A stretch of 64,000 nucleotides of DNA from CAWKEY01 sp963848675 (GTDB taxonomy: Bacteria; Pseudomonadota; Gammaproteobacteria; Methylococcales; Methylomonadaceae). Made by a program: the position numbers and the translations under genes. The notes below the pieces were generated by a model. The model made no database searches and was not told the origin of the DNA. It saw nothing but the letters and a program-made list of their open reading frames with translations. The stretch is from positions 62,001 to 126,000 of the forward strand of contig CAWKEY010000044.1 in assembly GCA_963848675.1 (NCBI GenBank). The letters run 5' to 3'. The first letter of the stretch is position 1. Each line of letters begins with the position of its first letter. Positions 52,740 through 62,335 of the stretch are shown here, piece after piece.

Positions 52740-54581
52740 TCAATTATTGTAATGGATTGAAACAAAGAAGTTTCTATCCGCGGTATTGTAGGTATTGACG
52801 GTTTGATACTGTTTATCCAGCAAGTTGTTCAGCCTGGCGCTCAGCATCCAGTTCTTGTTGATATGATAGGCCGAGCGTAAATCAACAGTTGTATAGCCTG
52901 CAACCCTGATTTTATTCTGCGTATCATCAAAACGATCGCCTTGAGCCAGTACATTAGCGCCCAAATCAAACTGACCGAGTGATTTTGACACATCAAACGC
53001 CAAGGTTTTTTCTGCACGGCGTGGCAGTCGTGCATTAGTTTCCCTGTTTTCAGGACTCAACAGATTCATGCTCAGCTGGGTATTCCAGCCTAGCCAGTTC
53101 TTGCTCATTTCAATTTCAATGCCGTCAATCTGAGATTTACCAACGTTTTCAGCACTGAACTCAAAAGTTGCCGGATTCATGGTTGGTACAATCAAATTGT
53201 CAATATTGGTATGGTATGCCCGGACTTCCCATTGCAACCAATGATCCCCGGCCAGACCTACTTCAAAAGTGGTCGATTCTTCAGGCTGCAGCGTAGCGTT
53301 GCCGTAATTTGGAAAATAAAGTTCATTAAACGTCGGCGCTTTAAACGCATTGCCAAAACTTGCAAAAGGACTGATGCCGATAGGCGAGTTATAACGCCAG
53401 CCAAAATTGCCCGTGACATAGTCACCGAAGGCTTCATTATGATCCCAACGCAGCGAGGCGTTTATAAAATGATCATCCAGAATACGGCTGTGCAGTTCAC
53501 CAAAAACGCCGACATCATAACGGGAGCGCTTGTCGTAATCTGTCGAACTGTCCACTTCATCAACGCGATAATCCGTGCCGGCAATGAGTTGATGCGCGTC
53601 AGAGAGGTCAAACTGATTGAGCCAGGTGGTATTCCAGCGCGTGGTGTTGAATTTACTTGAGAACGAGCCGTCCGGCGCAAAGTTGTCGCCGTCGTCACGG
53701 CTCTGACCAAAACGCAGCGTCGAGCGCCAGTTATCAACGATATCCATGCTGGCAGAGGTGCCGACCAGCTGATTAACGAATTCGGTTTTATTCTGAAAGC
53801 TGCCGTCATATTCATTTTTGCCTTCAGCGCGCATATAAAACGCTTCAATTTCGGCGTTGTTGTCAAAACGGTGACCGATCCGGGCATTCAGTCCAGTGTT
53901 GTAATATCCGTCTTTATCGGGTTGATCAACACCGAAAAAACCGGGGGTTGCCTGCCTGGCATCAAAGCCCTGGGTATTGATATGGGATGCACCCAAGCTG
54001 TACCAGCTGTTTTTCCATTTGCCGCTGACGGTACCGGAGGCCTTGGCGGTATTGTAAGAGCCGCCGCCGGTATCCAGGGTAAAGCTGGGCTTGTCCTCCT
54101 GAGTGCCTTTACGGGTAAAAATCTGAATGACCCCGCCGATGGCTTCCGAACCATACAGGCTGGATTGCGGGCCGCGGATGATTTCCACGCGCTCGATCTG
54201 ATCGATGGGAATACTTTCAAAAGGCGTCGTGCCCAGGGTGGCCGAGCCTACTTTAATACCGTCAATCAATACCAGGACATGATCGGAATTGGTGCCGCGC
54301 ATGAATACGCTGGTGGTTTTCCCCATCCCCCCTTGTTGGGTCATGTCGATACCCGGCGTGTTTCTTAACAGATCAGGCAGGGTATTGACCTGCAAACGTT
54401 CAATATCCTTGCGGGTATACACCGTGGTAGCCGCCGTCAACTGGTTTTTGGGCGTTGCCACGCGGGTCGCGGTGACGACCAGTGCAGGCAGGTTTAATGA
54501 ATTGTCAGCCGCGCTTTCCTGTGCCTCTAAGGGCAAGTGAACACCGGCCAACAATAATGAACTGGCTATAAATTTTTGCAT
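52740..54581 (-). CDS. btuB: TonB-dependent cobalamin receptor BtuB
   Basis: 613 residues, with a signal peptide and a BtuB-like length. The plug domain has the TonB box region LPALVVTATRV, then DLLRNTPGIDMTQQGGMG, VLVLIDGIKVGSATLG and the RGPQSSLYGSEAIGGVI block. The C-terminal barrel closes in FFVSIHYNN with an aromatic end. Cobalamin specificity is supported by the upstream riboswitch. It brings vitamin B12 across the outer membrane using TonB energy. Confidence 0.92.
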   Translation of the reverse strand: MQKFIASSLLLAGVHLPLEAQESAADNSLNLPALVVTATRVATPKNQLTAATTVYTRKDIERLQVNTLPDLLRNTPGIDMTQQGGMGKTTSVFMRGTNSDHVLVLIDGIKVGSATLGTTPFESIPIDQIERVEIIRGPQSSLYGSEAIGGVIQIFTRKGTQEDKPSFTLDTGGGSYNTAKASGTVSGKWKNSWYSLGASHINTQGFDARQATPGFFGVDQPDKDGYYNTGLNARIGHRFDNNAEIEAFYMRAEGKNEYDGSFQNKTEFVNQLVGTSASMDIVDNWRSTLRFGQSRDDGDNFAPDGSFSSKFNTTRWNTTWLNQFDLSDAHQLIAGTDYRVDEVDSSTDYDKRSRYDVGVFGELHSRILDDHFINASLRWDHNEAFGDYVTGNFGWRYNSPIGISPFASFGNAFKAPTFNELYFPNYGNATLQPEESTTFEVGLAGDHWLQWEVRAYHTNIDNLIVPTMNPATFEFSAENVGKSQIDGIEIEMSKNWLGWNTQLSMNLLSPENRETNARLPRRAEKTLAFDVSKSLGQFDLGANVLAQGDRFDDTQNKIRVAGYTTVDLRSAYHINKNWMLSARLNNLLDKQYQTVNTYNTADRNFFVSIHYNN

Positions 54582-54664
54582 GGATATCCTCTGCGCCGCC
54601 CGCGCAATAGGTTGAGTAAATCACGGCAGAGGGATGCAAAAAACGCTAAGAGACAACAAAGGTG

Positions 54665-54866
54665 GGCCAGCGCTTCGTCGACAGCTCGCCGCTGTACCGA
54701 ATGATACTTTCGGGCCGGTCTCCGGGCTTATAAGTGGCGCGAACCTGAATCGTCACCTTCCCATGCAAAAAACACAGTGGCGTTTTGACGATTTTTTACT
54801 TACATACCGTTGCGGGGGCAGCGTCGGATTTGGTGTGAGCCTTACCGACTTCCCGTTTAACCATTA
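54665..54866 (-). ncRNA. Cobalamin riboswitch
   Basis: On the minus strand ahead of btuB the RNA begins GGTTAAACGGGAAGTCGGT, contains GCTGCCCCCGCAACGG and GCCACTG (54775-54781), and has a full B12 box AAGCCCGGAGACCGGCCC (54712-54729). These are the conserved segments of the AdoCbl riboswitch. High cobalamin would switch btuB off. Confidence 0.95.
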
Positions 54867-54903
54867 GATGTGAAAATCTAACGGAACCTGAAAGCAGGCG
54901 GCA

Positions 54904-54931
54904 ATTATAAGGAGTTGGGTTGATAAAGCAA
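54904..54931 (-). promoter_or_regulatory. Promoter of btuB
   Basis: On the minus strand TTGCTT (54926-54931) and a perfect TATAAT (54904-54909) are 16 bases apart. Transcription would begin about 30 bases ahead of the riboswitch. The IS end at 54944 lies only 12 bases upstream of the -35 box. Confidence 0.75.
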
Positions 54932-54943
54932 ATTTAGTAACTA

Positions 54944-56817
54944 GTGCCTGACCGAAAAAGCCAAAAATAACCGCCCTCACAGCAAAAGGTGCCAAAATTC
55001 ACGCGGAAGCTGGAAGGCTAACGGCTTTCTTGTGGTGCTTATCGACTAAAAAGCTTGCAACCCATCCGGCAGGGGCAAGCTCTCGGGATTCCGGATGCAG
55101 CTTGCCTGTCTTGTCGCAATACAGCCGTTAAAAAACTTAGGCGGCGAGCTTTTGCTGGCGCTGTCGTAGCCGCCTCCCGCTCCTGAGTCAGACGCTCGCG
55201 TTCGGTGTCGCGCTTGATCGGGCCGATCTTTTGGAGGTTGCGCGACAGCACGGCCAGGGCGACATAGCGCTTGAAGCCGCCGATGCCGTGGTCTGGGCAC
55301 TTGTCCAGGCCGTGCACCGCCAGCGCGTTGATGCCGGACTCAACGGCCGAGTGCGCCTTCCGGGCGGCAACAAAGGCGCCATCGCTCTCACGCGCCTCAT
55401 CGCTGGCAGACCACTTGCCTTTCTTGGGCAGGGTGACTTGGTCAAGCATCGCCTTAAGCCCGGTTTGGTTGGCGGGGCTGTGGAAGCCCTTGTCAAAGCT
55501 ACAGGCCTTGATCGAGGGGAAGTGCTGTTGCGTTTCCTTGACGATGCTTACCGCGATCTGGTCGTCTGTTTGTTTTTCCATGACCTGATGGTGCAAGATG
55601 AAGCCCTCCTTGCTTTCCACCACTGCCACGCGCAGGCCTAACTCCACCGGCACCCCGGCCTTACCCTTGACGATCTATTCGGTGTGCGGTTGGAACAGGG
55701 AGAAGACTTTCTCCTCGTGCGGGATGACCTCGCCCTTGAGCACGCGGCGCTCGATTTGGTCGATTTGGCGCTGGGCGTGGGCGATGAATTGCCGGGGCTT
55801 GGCTAGTTGAATTTCGCAGACGGCGTACTGGCTGGCCAGTTGCGCGACGGTCTCTTCGACGCGCTTTAGGTAAGCGGCCGACAGGCTAATGAAGGTCTGC
55901 TGAGCCTTGGCGATCTGCTCGTCCTTGGAGGTGGAGTGTTTGAGCTTCTGGATGGCGCGCATGGCTTTTCTGAGTTTCTTCAGGCAGTTCTTAAACTGCC
56001 GCCAGCCCTTCGCGCTGAATTGCGCGCAAAGCTGGAGCAGCACCCGCATGGCGTCGTACAGCAGGTTGACGTCGGTTGGAAAGTGTACGTCAGTCTCCAC
56101 CACGAACGAGTCACAGCGGCCTGCGGCGGGCGCGGGGCTGTTTTTTTTACCGAGCAGGGCGTAGCCGGCCTCCACCACCGCCTGGTTGATGCGGGCCAGG
56201 ATCTCCGGCGTGAACAAGGCGAGATTGTCCTTGAGCGTCTGTAGGGAGAAGATTTTTCGTCCCATTCGGCAATGCCAAGGATGAGCCGCAGGGTGCGGTG
56301 CTGATTGGCCAACTCGTGGATGCGGTCAAAGTGGGCGTTCAGGCACAGGCGCAAGCAGCCCAGCACCAGGATGGTCCATTGGTTCATGCCGGGGCAACCC
56401 AACTCGGCGGAGATCACTTTGGCCTGGCCATCGACGACTTGCGTCGGCAGGATGTCCTTGATGATCTCGAAGACCTTGTCCCGCAAGCCATCGCTGCAAT
56501 AGATGTGCTGGAGGCCGAGCAGGATCAGGGGGATGTCGTCCCGCGAGCGCACGTCGATCTGGATGTCGGCGATGTCGACTTGGCCGATGGTCTGTTGGCT
56601 TGGGAAGGTGTCTCTCATGAGTTTTCCCTGAGTTTTGGGTGGTTTGGCAGGGCCTGCCCTGTTGGTTTTGGCGGGACGTTTTCTATTGTTATTGTTTTTC
56701 AATGGCTTGAAGGTTTTGGCCCGGTGCCGCTGGTTGGGTGCGGTCATCATCTTCATTATTGATATTATACTGCAAGCTGTTGTTATATAATAGCTATTTT
56801 ACTTATCGGTCAGGCAC
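54944..56817 (-). mobile_element. Complete but decayed ISNCY-like insertion sequence
   Basis: Ends GTGCCTGACCGAAAAAG and, inverted at the other side, GTGCCTGACCGATAAG form terminal repeats. A perfect 6-base target duplication TAACTA stands on both sides (54938-54943 and 56818-56823). Length 1874 bases. The single transposase gene on the minus strand is broken. Confidence 0.88.
55039..56756 (-). pseudogene. ISNCY-type transposase with frameshift and nonsense mutation
   Basis: From 56756 the frame reads a basic leader, then MNQWTILVLGCLRLCLNAHF, and LGIAEWDEK, where it leaves phase in a run of A at about 56255. The next frame continues IFSLQTLKDNLALFTPEILA to LFQPHTE and stops at a TAG (55675-55677) where Trp is expected; it resumes in phase as IVKGKAGVPVELGLRVAVVE to a stop at 55039. 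The C-terminal half carries SFDKGFHSPAN and the Glu-containing SAVESGINALAVHGLD region of the DDE core. So two separate lesions inactivate the gene. Confidence 0.8.
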
Positions 56818-56986
56818 TAACTATTCACAACGACACAGAGCATACGCACTGTGATTTACTTGCTGGAACAAGAACTGTGACGGCACATATTAAATTGTAG
56901 AGTGCCATGGCAGCGCCTAATAGTGATACCTTGCATTAATATGGTGGTGGTCATAGAATTGATCTGTATTTGAAAATCCAAGATAA

Positions 56987-57439
56987 ATGCTTCCTAACCT
57001 TCTTTCCAACATCAACCAAACCCAGCGGGAGCGCCGATTTCACATATACTTCAGGCTCTATTTTTTGGGGACCGTCAATCGGAATGATCTTGTATCACGG
57101 TTCGGAATCAAAGAAGCCGCCGCAACACAGGACATCACGCTCTGCAAAGAGCTAGCCCCAAAAAATCTGGAATACGATACCAAAGCCAAAACCTACATCC
57201 AGCGCGAAGGTTTTAATCCCCTTTTTACTTACACGAGCAATCAGGTGCTGGCTGCATTGCTGTATGGCTTTGGCGATGACTATGTCTATGTTAAGACCAA
57301 CCATGCTTTTAATGCAGCTGAGGCTCCCGCGCAACTCAATTTGCCTTCGTGTGACATTCTGGCTTTTGTCGCACGGGCAATTCAAAACCAACAGGCTATA
57401 CAGATTCACTATCGTTCACTCTTCAGCGGGCTTACCTAG
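56987..57439 (+). pseudogene. WYL-domain regulator (CapW/BrxR-like), truncated
   Basis: The N-terminal winged helix reads RRFHIYFRLYFLGTVNRNDL and continues FGIKEAAATQDITLCKEL; the start of a WYL domain follows, AIQNQQAIQIHYRSLFSGLT. The frame stops at TAG 57437, but the same phase continues REIVPHTL, typical WYL sequence, up to the IS end at 57467. The remaining part of the domain is not found beyond the IS. This type of protein is a repressor often linked with anti-phage systems; none is left here. Confidence 0.72.
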
Positions 57440-57466
57440 CGGGAAATAGTTCCTCATACCTTAATC

Positions 57467-58640
57467 CTCGATGTTCAAGTTTTTAATTTTTTTGCATACG
57501 GATACTTGGAGAATCATCCAGCAGCACGGTACCCTAGGAAAACCGTTGGCTCCAAGCAGCCTAAATCTCTGCCAACCATACGCTTGGCAGGAGGAGGCAA
57601 TGGTTAAACAACAGACTCAGGATCAGGCCACGGCTTGACCCCTCTTCATCCAATTGTTTGGCCTCGCGCGCCCAGCCTTCATAAAGCTTCCAGTCCTCAA
57701 AGAACACCTCTACAAGCCATCTCAACGTGTAGGCTTGAATAATATCCATGGTGCTCCACGTCATATCGGTGGCCACCAAATAACGGTAATCGCTTTCGCT
57801 TTCATATTTCAAGGCAACGACCAAGCGTTTTTTGCCCTGTGCCATCACTTTTATTCGTGCACTGCTCACCGTCGCTTTAACGTCTTCACCGCCACGCACC
57901 CGCAAATTCACTTTTACGCCTGGGTAATATCAAATATCCGCGCGGCTTCATCCATAAACACCGTTTCACCATACAAGGCATCGGCTAAAACGGCTTTGAT
58001 TTTAATGACGCCGTGGGCATCCTTGAATGCTTGCAGCAGCCGTACAGCAAGCCGCGTTATTGTGGGATAAGCGGAATTCCACGCAGGCATAACAGGCCGG
58101 TCCTTTTTGGTCATCCCCTGCTTTTTCAAACGCTTGTCTTCTTTAGTCCACGCGGTCAACACAGGGTCTGGCATGTAAAAAGCAAACCCCACCGGGATAG
58201 TTACCGACGGCGTGACCAATCATAATAAAACGACGGTTTGTCCGTTGACGTAACCGCCCGATGCCTTGTGTTTTTGCTTATGCGCCTTATGAATGCGTTT
58301 GGTTCGCTTTGAGCGTGCCCGGTCGGACTCATCAAGAACCAGTGCGCCTTCTGTAATCCCGTGCTGCTCCAAAACCAATGTCACACTGGCCAACAGTAAA
58401 TAATCCCAAGCTTCTTTTGCTTCTCGAAACATCCACGAAAGTGCGGCAATCTTATAGCCGCCCAAACACGCTCGCTTAAACTTCGCCCAGCATACCGAAT
58501 TGGTCAGCAACATCCCTGTCAAACAAAATCCCAGCCAAATACTTTGTAGTTGCGTCAGCTTGGCATTAGGCTTCTTCTAACACTGATTAGCTTACCCGTT
58601 TCCCTCCTGTTTTTCTAAGCTTAAAAACTTGAACATCGAG
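57467..58640 (-). mobile_element. IS4-like insertion sequence with 20-base terminal repeats
   Basis: CTCGATGTTCAAGTTTTTAA (57467-57486) and its exact complement (58621-58640) bound an 1174-base element. The transposase on the minus strand is broken. No clear target duplication was found, and its left end cuts the WYL gene. Confidence 0.85.
57561..58522 (-). pseudogene. IS4-family transposase, broken in two places
   Basis: The N-terminal piece (58220-58522) has GALVLDESDRARSKRTKR with the first catalytic Asp and ends at an in-phase TGA, where Trp is expected before LVTPSVTIPVGF. The middle (57914-58219) contains VLADALYGETVFMDEAA (second Asp), and stops after DITQA. After a frame change the last piece (57561-57911) reads VNLRVRGGEDVKATV and TLRWLVEVFFEDWKLYEG with the YREK residues. 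At least one nonsense mutation and one indel separate them. Confidence 0.8.
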
Positions 58641-58752
58641 TTTTAGGCAATTGTTCTGCGTAGCGCCCACGCGCTGAATGCCGAAAAATCATCATGCTGA
58701 TTTATGGTATGCTAAGCAACCTGATTTTTTGAATAAATTCTCATATCACTTT

Positions 58753-59382
58753 ATGCGAACTCGCGTTAAAATTTGCGGTTTTACCCGTGTTGAAGACGCC
58801 GTTTGTGCGGCGCACTTGGGCGTCGATGCGATCGGTCTGGTTTTTTATCCGCCCAGTTTTAGAAATGTCGAGATAGATCAGGCTATTGCGATTGTTAAGG
58901 CCTTGCCAGCTTTTACCACGGTTGTAGCCTTGTTTGTTGATGAGCAGGAGGCGCGGGTACGCGAGGTGCTGGCGCAGGTGCCGGTTGATTGTCTGCAGTT
59001 TCATGGCGATGAACCCGCTGAAGATTGCCGGATTTATGGCAAGCGTTACATGAAAGCAATCAGAATGCAGGAGCGCACTGATGTTTCAAGGCTGGCGCAG
59101 CGCTATCACGATGCGGCCGGGTTGTTGCTGGATGCCTATCATCCGGGGGCAAAAGGCGGGACGGGTAGCCGCTTTGACTGGGATTTGATTCCAAAACAGT
59201 GTGACTTGCCGATTGTGCTGGCGGGCGGTTTAACGGTGGAAAATGCCAGGCAGGCGATGCAGGCAGTAAGGCCTTATGCGCTGGATGTCAGCAGCGGTGT
59301 GGAAACGGAAAAAGGTATTAAGGATGCGCTCAAGATGGCGGCATTCATACGTGAAGCTAATGAGGGTGACAGAATAAGATGA
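58753..59382 (+). CDS. trpF: Phosphoribosylanthranilate isomerase
   Basis: 209 residues from ATG 58753 (MRTRVKICGFTRVEDA); the frame is open upstream to 58678 but family members start here. Third step of tryptophan synthesis. KICGFTR holds the catalytic Cys, and DAYHPGAKGGTGSRFDW and VLAGGLTVENARQAM the phosphate site. First gene of trpF-trpB-trpA, overlapping trpB by 4 bases. The upstream IS ends 112 bases before its start. Confidence 0.95.
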   Translation: MRTRVKICGFTRVEDAVCAAHLGVDAIGLVFYPPSFRNVEIDQAIAIVKALPAFTTVVALFVDEQEARVREVLAQVPVDCLQFHGDEPAEDCRIYGKRYMKAIRMQERTDVSRLAQRYHDAAGLLLDAYHPGAKGGTGSRFDWDLIPKQCDLPIVLAGGLTVENARQAMQAVRPYALDVSSGVETEKGIKDALKMAAFIREANEGDRIR

Positions 59383-60581
59383 CAGAAAAATATAATATGC
59401 CCGATATACGGGGACACTTTGGCCCTTACGGCGGAATGTTTGTCGCAGAAACATTGATTCCGCCTATTCAGGAACTGAATGCCGCCTACCATCAGTATTT
59501 AAACGATCCGGATTTCATTGCCGAACTCGATGCTGATTTGAAATATTATGTCGGCCGGCCTTCGCCTTTGTATCATGCGGAACGCTGGAGTCGTGAACTG
59601 GGTGGTGCGCAGATTTATTTAAAACGCGAAGACCTTAATCATACCGGCGCGCACAAGATAAACAATACGGTTGGTCAGGCGTTATTGGCCAAGCGGATGG
59701 GTAAAACGCGCATTATTGCTGAAACCGGAGCTGGTCAGCATGGCGTTGCAACGGCAACCGTGGCGGCACGGCTGGGATTGGAGTGCGTGGTCTATATGGG
59801 GGCAGTGGATGTCGCCCGGCAGTCATTAAATGTGTACCGGATGAAGTTGCTGGGCGCAAAAGTGGTGGCCGTGGAATCCGGTTCAAAAACCTTGAAAGAT
59901 GCGCTGAATGAAGCGCTCAGAGACTGGGTGACCAATGTCGACAATACTTTTTATATTATTGGTACAGTGGCAGGGCCGCATCCTTATCCGGCCATGGTCA
60001 GGGATTTTCAGGCCATTATCGGCCGGGAATCCAAACAGCAATGCCAGGAAATGACCGGGCGCCTGCCGGATGCCCTGGTTGCTTGTGTGGGCGGTGGTTC
60101 CAATGCCATCGGCTTGTTCTATCCGTTTATCGATGACGCCTCGGTCAAAATGGTCGGTGTCGAGGCGGCCGGTGATGGTATTGAGACCGGCCGGCATTCT
60201 GCGCCGTTGTGCGCGGGCCGTCCGGGTGTGCTGCACGGCAACCGGACGTATCTGATGGAAGATGACGACGGTGAGATTGTCGAGACACACTCCATTTCGG
60301 CTGGTCTTGATTATCCGGGCGTTGGCCCTGAGCATGCCTGGCTGAAAGATATCGGCAGAGCAGAATATGTCGCTATTACCGACACGGAGGCGCTGGAAGG
60401 TTTCTATGCTTTGACGCGCATGGAGGGCATTATTCCGGCGCTGGAGTCCAGCCATGCCATGGCCTATACCATGAAGCTGGCGCCCACCATGAAGAAAGAC
60501 GAAATCATCATCGTCAATTTGTCAGGCCGTGGCGATAAAGATATGCAAACGATGGCCCAACGTGAGGGGATAACACTGTGA
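59379..60581 (+). CDS. trpB: Tryptophan synthase beta chain
   Basis: 400 residues. Condenses indole and serine. The PLP lysine is in EDLNHTGAHKINN (about residue 90), followed by ETGAGQHGVATATVAA and a C-terminal GRGDKDMQT; the phosphate-binding CVGGGSNAIG is near residue 235. It overlaps trpF by ATGA and trpA by GTGA, so all three are coupled. Confidence 0.97.
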   Translation: MTEKYNMPDIRGHFGPYGGMFVAETLIPPIQELNAAYHQYLNDPDFIAELDADLKYYVGRPSPLYHAERWSRELGGAQIYLKREDLNHTGAHKINNTVGQALLAKRMGKTRIIAETGAGQHGVATATVAARLGLECVVYMGAVDVARQSLNVYRMKLLGAKVVAVESGSKTLKDALNEALRDWVTNVDNTFYIIGTVAGPHPYPAMVRDFQAIIGRESKQQCQEMTGRLPDALVACVGGGSNAIGLFYPFIDDASVKMVGVEAAGDGIETGRHSAPLCAGRPGVLHGNRTYLMEDDDGEIVETHSISAGLDYPGVGPEHAWLKDIGRAEYVAITDTEALEGFYALTRMEGIIPALESSHAMAYTMKLAPTMKKDEIIIVNLSGRGDKDMQTMAQREGITL

Positions 60582-61381
60582 GTCGATTAGCTGCCAAATT
60601 TGAAGCATTGTCCAAAGCCGGGCGCAAAGCGCTGATTCCTTTCATAACCGCAGGCGACCCCAAACCAGATTTTACCGTGCCGATGATGCATGCCATGGTC
60701 AAGGCCGGTGCCGATGTTATCGAGCTGGGCGTGCCGTTTTCCGATCCCATGGCGGATGGGCCGGTTATTCAGCGCGCCAGCGAACGGGCGCTGGCCCATA
60801 AAATGAGTCTGCGGAAAGTGTTGGCCTTGGTCATCGAATTCCGAAAGACCGATCAGCAAACGCCTGTCGTGCTCATGGGTTATGTCAATCCTATCGAAGC
60901 CATGGGCTATGAAGATTTTGCCAATGCTGCCCAACGCGCAGACATCGACGGTGTGTTAACGGTTGATTTGCCGCCGGAAGAGGCCGAAGAAAATGTTTTG
61001 CTGCTCAAGGCGCGCGGCATTGATCCGATCTTTCTGCTGGCCCCTAACAGCAGCGACGAGCGCATTCAAAAGATGGGCGCTGCAGGCAGCGGCTATCTTT
61101 ATTATGTTTCGCTCAAGGGTGTTACCGGCGCCGGCAATTTGAATACAGCCGATGTCGAAACCAAACTCAAACAAATTAAAGCCAATACTCGTTTGCCGGT
61201 GGGCATCGGTTTTGGCGTTAAAGATGCTGAAACAGCAAAAACAGTGGCTGCGCTAGGCGACGGTGTTGTCATCGGTAGTGCTTTGATCAGCAAGATTGAA
61301 GCCAACCTGGATAATCTGGAGCAGGCCAAACGTGAAATAGTTGAGTTATTAGCTGCCATGCGCCAGGCCATAGACAGTTAA
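60578..61381 (+). CDS. trpA: Tryptophan synthase alpha chain
   Basis: 267 residues from a GTG start at 60578. Releases indole from indole-glycerol phosphate and channels it to TrpB. Catalytic Glu in VIELGVPFSDPMADGPVIQRA (split: Glu about residue 48), Asp in GVLTVDLPPEEA, and LYYVSLKGVTGAG. Follows trpB with 4 overlapping bases. Confidence 0.96.
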   Translation: MSRLAAKFEALSKAGRKALIPFITAGDPKPDFTVPMMHAMVKAGADVIELGVPFSDPMADGPVIQRASERALAHKMSLRKVLALVIEFRKTDQQTPVVLMGYVNPIEAMGYEDFANAAQRADIDGVLTVDLPPEEAEENVLLLKARGIDPIFLLAPNSSDERIQKMGAAGSGYLYYVSLKGVTGAGNLNTADVETKLKQIKANTRLPVGIGFGVKDAETAKTVAALGDGVVIGSALISKIEANLDNLEQAKREIVELLAAMRQAIDS

Positions 61382-61399
61382 TACGCCGCGGAGTATAGA

Positions 61400-62314
61400 A
61401 TGAGTTGGTTCGAAAAATTAGTGCCTTCAACAATCAGAACGGAAGGCTCGAATAAAAAAAACACGGTGCCGGAGGGCTTGTGGAACAAGTGCCCCAGCTG
61501 TAATGCGATACTTTACAATACGGAGCTGGAACGGAATTTCAGTGTCTGTCCAAAATGCGATCATCATCTGCGAATTCCGGCCAGAGTCCGCTTGAATCTG
61601 TTTCTGGACGAGGAAGGGCGCGAAGAAATCGGCAAAGGCGTCAAACCGACAGATCCTTTAAAATTCAAGGACAGCAAAAAATACAAAGATCGGCTTGTTC
61701 AAGCGCAAAAACAGACCAAAGAACATGATGCCCTGGTGGTCATGAAAGGCAAGCTAAAAGGCCACGCTATTGTAGCCGCGGCCTTTGATTTCAGCTTCAT
61801 GGGCGGATCCATGGGCTCTGTGGTGGGCGAGCGTTTTGTTCGCGGCGTCAACAAGAGTTTGGAACTGGGCGTGCCGTTTATTGTGTTCACCGCCAGTGGT
61901 GGTGCGCGCATGCAGGAATCCTTGTTTTCATTGTTCCAGATGGCGAAAACCAGTGCAGCATTGACCAAGCTTTCAGAAGCAGGCTTGCCGTATATTTCCT
62001 TCATGACCGACCCCACCATGGGCGGCGTTTCCGCCAGTCTGGCCATGCTGGGAGATATCAATGTTGCCGAGCCCAAGGCTTTGATTGGTTTTGCCGGCCC
62101 GCGCGTGATAGAGCAGACCGTCCGTGAAAAATTACCGGAAGGCTTTCAGCGCAGTGAGTTTTTACAGGAACATGGCGCTATCGACATGATTATCGACCGG
62201 CGAGAAATGCGCGATAAAATCGCCAGCATTCTGGCGATGCTGATGGCCGGCAAGGCAATTGCGCCGGTCGCAGCGGAACATGTTGTCGAACATTCTGCCG
62301 TACAGGACGACTAG
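61400..62314 (+). CDS. accD: Acetyl-CoA carboxylase carboxyltransferase subunit beta
   Basis: 304 residues. With AccA it transfers the carboxyl group from biotin to acetyl-CoA in fatty acid synthesis. A zinc ribbon CPSC...CPKC at about residues 33-55, then the crotonase-like core with SGGARMQESLFSLFQMAKTS (split) and MTDPTMGGVSAS. 18 bases after trpA; order trpBA-accD-folC is as in Pseudomonas. Confidence 0.97.
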   Translation: MSWFEKLVPSTIRTEGSNKKNTVPEGLWNKCPSCNAILYNTELERNFSVCPKCDHHLRIPARVRLNLFLDEEGREEIGKGVKPTDPLKFKDSKKYKDRLVQAQKQTKEHDALVVMKGKLKGHAIVAAAFDFSFMGGSMGSVVGERFVRGVNKSLELGVPFIVFTASGGARMQESLFSLFQMAKTSAALTKLSEAGLPYISFMTDPTMGGVSASLAMLGDINVAEPKALIGFAGPRVIEQTVREKLPEGFQRSEFLQEHGAIDMIIDRREMRDKIASILAMLMAGKAIAPVAAEHVVEHSAVQDD

Positions 62315-62335
62315 CTCGTCCGGCATTATCTGTTC

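Noticed and set aside
55231..56762. Plus-strand ORFs up to 154 residues within the ISNCY-like element
   Set aside because: Complementary-strand shadows of the broken transposase.
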